From Macrocybe gigantea (Eukaryota > Basidiomycota > Agaricomycetes > Agaricales > Callistosporiaceae), in assembly GCA_011319805.1 (NCBI GenBank), contig SJRY01000305.1, positions 1 through 64,000 on the forward strand: 64,000 nt of DNA, given 5' to 3'. The position numbers were made by a program, and so were the translations under genes. Under the pieces are notes generated by a model that had not been told where the DNA came from, searched no databases, and was given only the letters and a program-made list of their open reading frames with translations. Shown piece after piece: positions 1 to 9,247 of the stretch; positions within the stretch are counted from its first letter, which is position 1; each line of letters opens with the position of its first letter.

Positions 1-1751
1 AGAACCTGAGCCCAGGCGCAACACATCCCAGCCGTGCCTTCATACAAGCCAAGGCCTATCCGGTGTCCCATCACCCCTTCTTGCGTCAGTTTCTCCTGCC
101 TTGTCGCTGCCATATGGGCGAGGTGTACGGCCTTGCGAAAATACTTGTTCGCAGCGTAACCATACCCCTTCTCCTCGGCCTGCCCAGACCCAGCTTCCCC
201 GCGCTCAGGCTCTGTTTTGCTGTCCGTCAAGACGTCGGATACGGCCATCAGCGCGTAGATGGACCCTCCGATTCCGTGGCACAGACCCACGCCTTTGCGC
301 AGGAAACCGTGCCTGTAGACCAACCGCGCGCCTTCGTCCGCGGCCTTGATGATCGAGCGTTGCAAGTCGTCGCTGATCGAAAGGTTCGGTACTCTTTTGG
401 ATTAGCCTTTGAGAGTGCCACGTGTCTGAGAACGTTTGCCAAGAATATCACGATACCCGTCGCGCCATGGCACCATCTGTGGAGAAACAATGGTCAAAGT
501 AACTGGGAAGCATTGGAGGTCTGTGATCCACTGACTGGACCAACTCGCTTTCACCACGTCTGTCCGGGTGCCGTGGAGCCTTAGAGGGCCAGTTGCCGTC
601 CCATTCCTGGCAAGACACGAGCCATCGGAGCGTTCCTACGAGGTCCTCTTCAAATGGCGAAATAACGTCCGTGGGACAATTCCACAGTATGTGGGGATAC
701 CAGCTGTCCAATACAAAAGAAAAGCGTAGGTTGGATGTGACCAGTTTACAACAAAGCAAGCGGGCATATAATCATCATGATGGCGATAACGCACCTACGC
801 CGTGGGCAGCACCCATGTACCTCTTTCCATGCCAACTCCACATCAAAGGCGGATAAACGTCAGGCGCAAGAGATGGGTGTTCGCCAATGTCTCGGAGGTG
901 TCGTGCATACTCCGCAGCACCGCGTTTACCGTGGGTGATGATTGATTTGACGACCACGCCCAGGTTGTCGTCCGAAGTCAGTTTTCTCAGCATGGATTCA
1001 ATGTTGGCTACCGCCGAAACATCTCTGCCCCCTCTGTCATATTTCAAGGCAGCTCTGATGCGAAGAAGGCGTACGAGAGGAAACCAGCGCGCCCGTACAG
1101 GACTTCACACCCGTCATTGAATTGGCTGTTCACGGAAGGTTGAGACTCTTCTCTTGCCATTTCCTCCACAACCCCGCGTAGGAGGCGCTCGTACACGGGC
1201 CAATTGTCGACAAGTTTACTTCGTCCATCATCGAGGAATCCTTCACGAGACGCTCAAGGACGATGGTCAAAACACCGATGGGCGTTTCCAGGAATGATGC
1301 GCGGGACGGCGTCGGATCGCAGCGATTCTATCGTCCTTGCGTAGAATTGCAACCGACGTAGCGAGAATCGTGTTTGCCAGAGATGTGAGCTGAGACGGCT
1401 CGACGACATCCCTCAGGCCTTTGCAAACTGAGAGCGGGGCCAGATAGTAATTCATCAAGGCAATGCCTAGATAAAGTTTGGATAACAAGGTTGGTCAAAT
1501 TGCACTTCCCTCGCGCAAAAATTTTTTCATAACACATAGATCTTTCCCAACGATATGAAAACGGGCCATTACGAACCAGTTGCTCCGAGGTAGACGCCAG
1601 CTTCAAAACGAGAGGTGCGAATGTCATTCTTGCAGTGCTGATGCACTGCCCGCACATTTTTCAACAGAGCTGTGGCAATGTCTGTTTTCACAGCTTCGAG
1701 TTCATTGAGAGAGGGCGGAGAATTGGAATGTCGAATGTAACGAGAAGACAT
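1..1751 (-). CDS. LanC-like (lanthionine synthetase C-like) protein, 3' end cut by window
   Basis: Eukaryotic LanC-like proteins are zinc-binding alpha/alpha-barrel proteins related to bacterial lanthionine cyclases; mammalian ones add glutathione to dehydroamino acids in proteins. The start ATG is at 1751. Exon 1 (1751-1577) ends in VYLGATG and joins exon 2 (from 1466) to give GIALMNYYLA, the usual N-terminal motif. Later exons, in order, read YPPLMWSWHGKRYMGAAHGV (about 835-775), CPTDVI...WDGNWPSKAP (about 690-590), and ESELVQ joined across an intron to WCHGATGIVIFL (about 490-450), which holds the zinc Cys-His of the WCHG motif. Then come GLCHGIGGS with the second zinc Cys-His (about 270) and IGLGLYEGTAGMCCAW near the left edge. 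All metal-ligand motifs of the family are therefore present. The frame between exon 2 and about 1290 is not fully resolved: another intron or an indel lies there. Family assignment is strong; the fungal substrate is unknown. Confidence 0.9.
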
Positions 1752-1805
1752 GAAAGGGCAAGTCTTTCTTTTCTCACTGATGTCAATGTTACAGATCTTA
1801 CTATT

Positions 1806-1828
1806 ATCTTATCTCGGTAAGATAAGAT
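1806..1828. promoter_or_regulatory. Palindromic pair of GATA-factor sites
   Basis: A perfect 9-bp inverted repeat, ATCTTATCT / AGATAAGAT, is separated by five bases. Each arm contains the AGATAA core bound by fungal GATA-type zinc-finger regulators (AreA/Nit2 or white-collar types). It lies 55 bp upstream of the LanC-like start codon and between that gene and the F-box-like gene ending at 1961. Binding is inferred from the core motif only. Confidence 0.45.
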
Positions 1829-1960
1829 TGTGATGAAGATGGAACAACAAGTTCAAATACAAATGGCTATTGGCGACGGTATTGAAGAAGGTCTCTAATG
1901 AGAGGTGTTGACGCAGTCATCAGATTGCTTAGCAATCACCTCGATTACGAGAGTCAATGC

Positions 1961-3112
1961 TTACAGGAGACTATGAAGAAGGTCCAGAGATACCCAGTGG
2001 TGGGCGTGTTTCGCACAAAACCTGTCGAACCTTGGCAATTCCTCGAACCATAGCTTCACTTCTTCCAGCCGCGACGAAGGCGATTGTGTGGCCCTGCTTA
2101 TCATGGCGCGCGCAAACGCAAGGCCTTCCGTCCAACCATCCCGACCAGCCCCAAACTCTCCAACTGATCATTTTGAGACAGGTCAATGATGTCCTTTATA
2201 TAACCTTATGAAGCCCATCAGTCACAGACAGAATTCAATCGTAGGACATGACTTACCAGTTGCTTCTTTTCTATCAAGCCCAAGAACCAGGTGCATCAAC
2301 GATTTGCAGCGCCTCAGATAAAGCCCGAGATCAAACATTTCATCGTCGGCTATGTTGGATGCGACGATCTTGGTCATCAGCGGGGTTGCCGGCGCCTTGA
2401 AGAGCCAGTAAAGGAAGGGCCTCTTCTCGCAGCGAAGAACAATTTCGCGCAATGTGGCGGAGGACGTAGCTCGGTCTCCAGATCGCCCGCGGTGCTCGCC
2501 GTGTCCTCATCCGAAGGCTCAAAATGCATGCGCGGGAGCTGCCAAGTGACACCCTTGAGGACAAGCGTTCTCAACCGCGGAAAGGAACAGATCACGTTCT
2601 GCACTTGGAAGAACCATTGAAAATCGCAATCCACGAGCCAGAGCGCTTCGACAAACTTGAAGGCGCGCAAAGCCGGAATCGCTTCAGGTGGAAAGTGGCA
2701 ATTGCACGCCTCGACGATAAGAGTCGTAACTTCCGGTCCAGTCTCGCCTCGCTCTGCGCCTAGAGTGGCACTCAGCTTCGGAACGAACTCTGCAAGCCAC
2801 GCCGACGAGTATGTCTCTAATCTAATACTGCGGATTAGGTTGCGGAGGTTCGGAGTGGCGGAAGTGATGAATTCGATGAAGCCGTCACTGTTGTTGTCCC
2901 TGATGGTGACTTCCTTCAGCAGATGGCGTCGCGCGGATGCCAGCCAGCTTCTGGACACAAGGCTGCATTCTTTCAACGTGCGGGCATCCGAGCTGCAATG
3001 GTCTATGACGACGTCGACGAGTTCTCGTGAAAATACAAAGGAACAAGCGATCTCTGGTGATCTGCTAGGTCGCAAGGGGCGTGCGTGGAGTGGACAAAGT
3101 CTGGTCCAACAT
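1961..3112 (-). CDS. F-box-like protein, copy 1 (frame broken at two G/C runs)
   Basis: Agaricomycete F-box-like protein, probably a substrate adaptor of an SCF ubiquitin ligase. The N-terminus reads FSRELVDVVIDHCSS...LKECSLVSRSWLASARRHLL, a fungal F-box with its Leu/Val-Ser-Trp core, followed by a leucine-rich body (ICSFPRLRTLVLKG). The best ATG is at 3112, but it needs a small frame adjustment near 3078; no ATG is in frame with the F-box itself. The frame shifts near 2467 (CCGCCA, where one more C gives PPPTLREIVLRC), then an intron starts at GTAAGTCATG near 2250. The last exon (DLSQNDQLESLGLVG) shifts again near 2130 (one more C/G gives GLAFARAMIS...SSRLEEVKLWFEELP). Each repaired segment aligns with the neighbouring copy 2. 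It is shorter than copy 2 at the C-terminus. Confidence 0.65.
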
Positions 3113-3508
3113 TTGGGTGTAAAGCTTAAGCAGCGTTAGCCGGCTTGGTTGAGACTTTTATAGATGGACACCTAACCCATTATTCGACGAAGATGAGTAT
3201 GGCCACACGATGTGGGCCACCTGTATGTCGGACCCCTAAAATTCTCCTTTGATCATTATCTGCCGTTATTTCGGCGGCTGTCTACGTCGAATCTAGGGTC
3301 TTGCTTGACATTGTGCAGTCTGCGAAGACATTAATCGGCGGCCTATCGTCCGTCCCGAGAGTCACCCAATCAGAACACAATGATTATCAAGAATGCAGCG
3401 GTTTTGCAGCCAATTGCGAGAGAAAGAATTACTATAACACACTGTATACTATTTCTATCAAAAACAAGATAGAGTAGCTTTGAATTTGAGCGGCTGTTGG
3501 ATTTACGT

Positions 3509-4738
3509 CTAAAAGTCCAGGATCTCGCGCAAGCAACATCGTCTGAGCAGGGCTCCAGCTCCCCATTGGTTGAAGCACGCCCTGACAGTCACAGCCTTCA
3601 GCGCGCGCTGTTCGTGCGCCTTGATCAGCACCTCATCGAGGGACCCCCAATCCATGGCCTGATGCACCGAGGCGTCGTACTTTGGGATTTTATCAAACCA
3701 GAACATCACTTCCTCCAGGCACGAGGAAGGAGCCGACACAGCCTTCGATATGACGTCCTTTGCGAATTCAAGATCGGGCATGGAGCAGTCAATGACGAGC
3801 CCCAGGCAGCGAAGCTGGTGGTGGGAGGAGAGGTCGACGTGCTCACGCAGGTAGGCTAGGAAGAAACTGAGCTGAAGCGAACGAGCGACGACAAGGCCGA
3901 CTTACTGTACGTATGAGGGTCAGGGCACAAGATCAACTCGGTCAGTGTTTTGCGGATCTGCATCAGGTAGCGGCCGATATCGTTCGCCTCACCGGGAGCT
4001 ATGTTGTCCAAGAGAAGCCTAAGAGAGAGGAGGAGGAGAAGGTAAGAGAGAAACCAGTCCAATATGTGGGTCTTGTCGCAGCGTAGAAGGATATCGTTTA
4101 AATAAGCGGGAGGACGCGGCAGTGGGACAGAACGTTCATATACTTCATCATCTTGGAAGGCCACATATTGTCGGCTGCGCACATCCCCGGGTATGGGCCA
4201 TCTGCCCAGCAGGACCTGTCCAGAACGAGGGCCCTCAAGCGCGGATAAGAGCAAATCAATCTTGCACTTGAGAAACCCCAGAAAAGACATTCAACGAGCC
4301 GCAGCTCTTCACAAGGTCGAAGGCTTTCAGCGCGAGGACGGTGTCGAGGGTGAGAAGACGGTGACGAGCCGTGATCGTCAGCGTGGTCACTCTGGGACCG
4401 CCGCTGGGATCCCCGGCGCAGAATTGCGAGCTCAGATAGCGTACGAGCTTCGGGGTGAAGTTGGAGAGCCATGTGGAGGAATTGCTGCGGAGGTGAACGC
4501 TGCGAATCAGGTTGCGAACGTTTGGCGGAGCGGCAGCGAGGAATTCAGGGAACCCGTCGGCGTTGCTGCGGCAGAGGATGACGTTCTTCAAGAGATAACG
4601 GCGAGCGGACGACAGCCAGGCACGCGATACGAGACTGCACGTCTTTAGGGTGTCGAGTTTCGAGCTGTGGTAATCTACGATCGCGTCAACGAGCTCTTGA
4701 GGGAGCGCTGCGCGAGGAGACGTCAGGCGACGTGGCAT
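3509..4738 (-). CDS. F-box-like protein, copy 2 (tandem paralogue, frame broken at two G runs)
   Basis: Tandem paralogue of the previous gene, in the same orientation with about 400 bp between them. The start ATG at 4738 opens MPRRLTSPRAALPQELVDAI, and the F-box continues to ARRYLLKNVIL. Two one-base shifts interrupt it: near 4310 (GACCTTGTGAAG, where GTGGAAG restores VEELRLVECLFWGF) and near 4186 (CCGGGGATG, where one more G restores DVRSRQYVAFQDDEVYE). After LNDILLRCDKTHILDWFL...LILCPDPHT an intron begins (GTAAGT near 3905), and the last exon holds LPAYLREHVDLSSHHQLRCLG and SSCLEEVMFWFDKIPKYDAS, stopping at 3509. A poly-A run of 14 bases lies upstream at 4879-4892. Both breaks are at G runs, so base-calling error is as likely as pseudogenisation. 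Confidence 0.65.
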
Positions 4739-5869
4739 AATGGTGAACGAGATTGGACGATGAATTGCGCACCCACAACGAGCCTCGCGATTTCTTATAA
4801 CCGCGACAACCACCTTTATGCGACGGATATGGACATGGCCACGAAAGCCTTGCGGAGGTGTACCGACCGTTGGGCCATCGGAAAAAAAAAAAAAAAGAGT
4901 TTGACCATTGTCATCTTCATTGAGCATCTCTATGGCCATCGTGGCAAGCATGTGATCGACCCAAGCTCGGGTCATTTACGAGGAAAGAAAGACGTCTGGA
5001 AGTTTGACCCACAACTGTCACAGAGGAACGACTCGGCAACCGTCAATACCATCGAGCTCGCAGCGCCTAGAGAATGAAATCATTTTTTCAGACACAAGTG
5101 CCCCGAGTATCGTTGATTGGGCATCTTCTTCCCGCACAGGTGTAGACTTGTCGACCGAAAATATTCAACATTGGACTGATCTAGGAACCACACGCTCGTT
5201 ATTGAAATCCCTACCCGGGTCAATGAGAGAAATTGGTATACTAACCAAGTACATAATTGGGTTGCGAGGGCTATGGACGGTAAGGACAATGTCGACAAAG
5301 GAACATCCTGACCGTGAGAATATGTCAAGCTTTCATCTTTTCCGTGCAACTGATTCGGTGAATTCCTGCATTCCAGAACGGCAGAAAAGTCCCAACGGAT
5401 CGTGTGTTCAGGCCAATTCACGATTTTATCTCTCTTGCTAAGGACATGCGAAACATCTCCTTCGCTTTGTTCGGTCAAAGTGATGACGACCTTGAGCAGG
5501 AAAAACGCATCTCTGGCAAGTAGCGCAGAGTCCGGACGCGCAAGGAGACGTGCTTAGTTGCCAGGACACTGGAGTATTGTTCATCACCAGCGGATTCGGA
5601 CAAGTGTCAGATTTCAAATTTCACCGTCCTTTCCTGCTTCTTTGTCCGCCAAAAGGATCCTTATCATCCGAGGCACGCGACGCCGCGGAAGGGAGAGTGT
5701 GGCTACGTTCGGTGTCGGGCGCGCCCGAACGTGCAAAGGTCGCGACTCTCTCAAACGTTCTGCGCAATATCACGTCCGATCCTCAGTCTCCTTTTGCTGT
5801 TGCATCTTCGGAGCATACATAATGGACGTCGGTGCGAGGTGGCAAGTCAATAAAATCAATAAAACGTGT
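4739..5869. other. Intergenic stretch, no supported gene
   Basis: About 1.1 kb upstream of the F-box pair. It holds the poly-A run at 4879-4892 and only short overlapping frames without splice logic or recognisable motifs on either strand. Confidence 0.5.
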
Positions 5870-6275
5870 AATCGGCATCCTGTTGTTGCGTACCTTTGTC
5901 TTGGGCATGCGATAAACTTGTGCAGCGCCCCTCCATATCTGATGCCCGCGTGACCAGCGAGCGCCATGGAGTCTCGATCCCCACACATGAGATACGGAAT
6001 GGAGAACCCCGCCAAAACCCTGCGATCCTCTGGTGTGTATGCGTCCATAATACAGTTCTCGCTCATCGCTTTTGGAACAAAAAGCCAAGGAATCGGTGCC
6101 TCCCGGGCATCGTACTGTCTTCTTTCGGTGAGCGCATAGATTGTATGGTGTCAAACGTCGTATGACGCGGCTCGCCCACGACCATCAAGACGACGACCCC
6201 GTCTTGCATACGTTTGGATCAGGAAGTAGTTGCCGAGTTTGTGCGGGACTTTGAGCAGCCGACAGTCTGAGAACC
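5870..6275 (-). pseudogene. Unidentified reading frame interrupted by one stop
   Basis: On the minus strand a single frame reads KLGNYFLIQTYARRGRRLDG, reaches one TGA near 6155, then continues as HHTIYALTERRQYDAREAPI, PWLFVPKAMSENCIMDAYTP, EDRRVLAGFSIPYLMCGDRD and GIRYGGALHKFIACPRQ before a possible donor (GTACGC) near 5893. The composition looks like real globular protein on both sides of the stop and a frame this long is unlikely by chance, but I do not recognise the family. The TGA may be a nonsense mutation, a miscalled base or part of a very short intron. No clear start ATG was found upstream. It could be a decayed fragment of a larger gene. Confidence 0.35.
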
Positions 6276-6779
6276 TTCACTTGGCCAAACACGGTACGGT
6301 GTTCCCAATATGCAAGCTTATGTCCGAGGCGTTTGGAAGATATAAGTTTTGGCTCTGCTCATTTTCTTGCTTTTTTTTTTCCTTTTTACCTCCTGGATGC
6401 TGATGAGAAGACATTAGACTGTCCGAACCGTGACGTGCTCATTCTTGTCCTGCTTGCCCTGAAAACGGAAATAAAAATTTTGTGGACCGCCACCTCTCCC
6501 CAAGATTCACCATTTTGACATCATGGTCGTTGCTATTCATATCAGACGGCATCAGTTTGAGCGCCATGTCATAGCTTCATGCCATGCAGTGTTGCATCAA
6601 TCTGGTCAGTGGATGGTACCCATCACTCAACCCTGACGCTATATATCGTCGAAGACACTACTTGCGGACGTATGGCTGTCGGCCTGCACTACACGTCTTT
6701 ATCCAGTGTGGATGGGTTCCGTAGTCTCGATGCGTCTTCGTATCATATCCATAGTGCTCTTTTGAATTGCTTTTTGTGT

Positions 6780-7890
6780 GGTATGTCACGTTCCCGCAGA
6801 AAACTAGTCATGGTCGCTGATTATACAAGGGTGCTCAGGAATGTACACGTCTGTCTTTGGGTTTATGCTGTGCATGATCTGTATGGCATCTCTGTTTCGT
6901 TTCGTTTTTTTTTTCACTTCACGTCTTTTGTTGATGCGATGCGGGTAGGTAAGGATCCCAGCATCAGACGCCATCCCGTCAACGTTGTTGTCGTTGTGCA
7001 ATATGCGATGGTGATGGCGTATGCGCTGATCCAGGTCGGATACATGCTCTCTCGAGTCTATTTCGATGTCGATCCGCTTCTGGCTGGTCAATACGCATGG
7101 CTTCATCGTCCAGTGCTCCTGGTCGCACAATCCGCTTGCCTGTACGTGTCAATAATGCTCGGCGATGGGCTGATAGTGAGCCGTCTCTCAAATTTCTGAA
7201 TTGCCAAGCTGAGGTATGTCACAGATACGGAGATGTTTCAAAATATGGAACAAAAACATGTTCATTATCGTGATCCTGACATTGCCTTTTGTGGTCGAAG
7301 TCGGTCAGCGGTCCACGCATCGTATCCGGGAATAAACAATTAGTGACTTGCGTTGGAACAGGCTTCTTCACCTACTATCTCTATCTCATCACCCCTAGCG
7401 CCAAAGCGAATTTAGCGAGGAATTCGGGGACGGTGATAGAGGTGGCGACGTATCTCGCCGTCAGCCTCACCATCCTGGCTTCGTTGCTGATCATCGTGCG
7501 GATCTGGAAACTCGGACCGTCGGGCAGCATGCGGAGGTACAAGATGGTGATCGAGATCGTCGTCGAATCGGCGTTGCTGTACTCGATACCGCTCGCGCTC
7601 TGCCGGCTCTTCTCGAGCGTTCAATCGCACATCAACGCGAATTCTGCGGTTTGGGACACCACCGGCGCGGTGATGACGGTGAGTGGCGAATACGCGAGAG
7701 GTCTGGATATGCGTTTGATTCGGCGCCATCGAACCGTCTTCAGGGACTTGCGCCGCTGCTGCTCATCGCGCGGATATCGCTCGGGCTCGCGAGGCCGAAC
7801 GAGTCGTGGAACGCGTCGATCTCGTTTGCTTCCAGCAAAGAGGGTGAAGCAGAGAGCGCGATGTTGCGTGAACAAGGTGCGGCGTCGTAG
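6780..7890 (+). CDS. Multi-pass membrane protein, basidiomycete 7-TM family
   Basis: The 3' half is clear. An exon ending in LLVAQSACLYVSIMLGDGLI joins, over an intron of about 50 nt (GTGAGC...ACAG), to IRRCFKIWNKNMFIIVILTL and PFVVEVG. A second intron (GTCAGC...ACAG) leads to FFTYYLYLITPSAK, two more hydrophobic segments (VATYLAVSLTILASLLIIVR and IEIVVESALLYSIPLALCRL) and GAVMT. A last intron leads to GLAPLLLIARISLGLARP and a hydrophilic tail stopping at 7890. This D-G-hydrophobic-R-C-F/Y-x-I-W layout and the AL-IARI-LG ending are typical of abundant Agaricomycete integral membrane proteins of unknown function that often carry an N-terminal DUF6533 domain. The 5' end is uncertain: likely membrane sequence (GFMLCMICMASLF) starts near 6840, but the first exon was not fixed. 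Confidence 0.65.
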
Positions 7891-9247
7891 ACGTTACTTC
7901 CAATTGGTTTTTTTTTTTTTTTCGTCGGGGGTTTTGTTTTTTTTTTGTGATCGAGTCGCGGAGGTTTCGGCAGTGTCAAACGGGCAAGGCCATTTTGGAG
8001 CATGGAGCATAACCACACTGCCACCAAGAGAATAAGAATAGGCCAAAAGAAAAATGTGAGCAATGAAGGCATTGCATGTATGACCGACTCGACCTGGAAC
8101 GCACATCATGATCAGCACAATGTATGTAGGCACAGATTTCTGCTCCACGGTTTGATCTTTGATCAGCTGTCAGAGGCTGTCAGCTGTCATGATCAAAGGC
8201 GATGTTATAATTAGTATGCGTCATCACAAAGATAAAAATAGATTCAGGGAGTGTGGTGAGCATTGAGGATTTTGTATTCTCTGTGGCTGCAGGCAGCAGA
8301 CCAGAACTTTGATATCAGGTGTAGCATCTAGCGCGTGCCAGCGGATCAGCGCCCGTTGACGTCAAAGTGGATCTTTGTTCATCCGGCTGGTGTCCTGATA
8401 TTCGCAGGAGAGAGCGCAGTTCGACTGCCGCTAACGATCCCAAAAAAAAAACAAAAAAGAAAAAAGAAAACAAAAATGTGTTTTTTGGTTAGCAGACTGG
8501 GCATCGCGTGTAGCAAAACGGTTTTGTTTTTCGTTGATCTGCACTCTTTTTGTTTTTTTTTTAGCACGCGGTCAAGGCGGTGCTAGGTCTGTATCACCGT
8601 TTTTTCTTTTTGTGCGTGTGTGTCCGAGAATAGAACAGGACGACCGAAGTGGGAGCCTAAATTGTCAGCCACAGAGGTCGGGCAGTTGGCCGCAAGGGTG
8701 AGGTAACTGGGTCTAGCGGCCAATATCGGTTGGTTGGTACGGAGACAGGAGTCTGGACTCTCGAGCCCCCCCTTCTCCCGGAGGGTCGGAGGGCGAGAAC
8801 CCACTTAAACGGGTGGCGTGCGGCATGTGGAGGCCGTGTTTGGGTCGGTTAGCCAGACTGCGTTTTGCAAGAAGGAAAGGGACCCCGAGAAGGGATATGC
8901 CTGGCGGGGAGCAACTGGGCCGGTTTCATGCCTGGCGGAGGATTTTTGAAGCATTGTCTTTTGAGAGCGAAATCGGTGCAGACGGCAGAGAGAATAGACG
9001 GGGCGGCACCAGGATGTTTTTTTTCCGAGAATCGGCGTGGGTTGATTTACATAAGCAGAGACGGTGGCTGGGGTCGACGTGTCGTGATTGAAATGGGAGT
9101 TGTGCTGTTGCTGCTCACCACCACTCACATTCCTTTTTCTTCCCTCCACCTCGACTTGTCCTCGCCTCCGCCCTTTTTTTTAATCTTTTTTCTTCTTCGT
9201 AGCCTCCACGCTCTCGTTCTATCCAGAGATTGCTGACGCCCCCAACA
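7891..9247. other. Intergenic, homopolymer-rich; upstream region of the oxidase gene
   Basis: Contains long T and A runs (7909-7950, 8442-8470, 8556-8563), the inverted repeat at 8157-8198 listed separately, and a pyrimidine-rich leader (about 9120-9230) just before the oxidase start codon, as is common for highly expressed fungal genes. No gene was supported. Confidence 0.5.
8157..8198. repeat. Inverted repeat CTTTGATCA/TGATCAAAG enclosing three CTGTCA repeats
   Basis: Perfect 9-bp arms (8157-8165 and 8190-8198) flank a 24-base core that contains CTGTCA three times in direct orientation (8167-8172, 8177-8182, 8184-8189). It lies 270 bp beyond the membrane-protein stop codon and about 1.05 kb before the oxidase start. 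It could be a regulatory cluster or a small hairpin; no protein is assigned. Confidence 0.4.

Noticed and set aside
63..584. Plus-strand ORF of 173 aa at the left edge
   Set aside because: It is the shadow of the minus-strand LanC-like exons, whose motifs are conserved.
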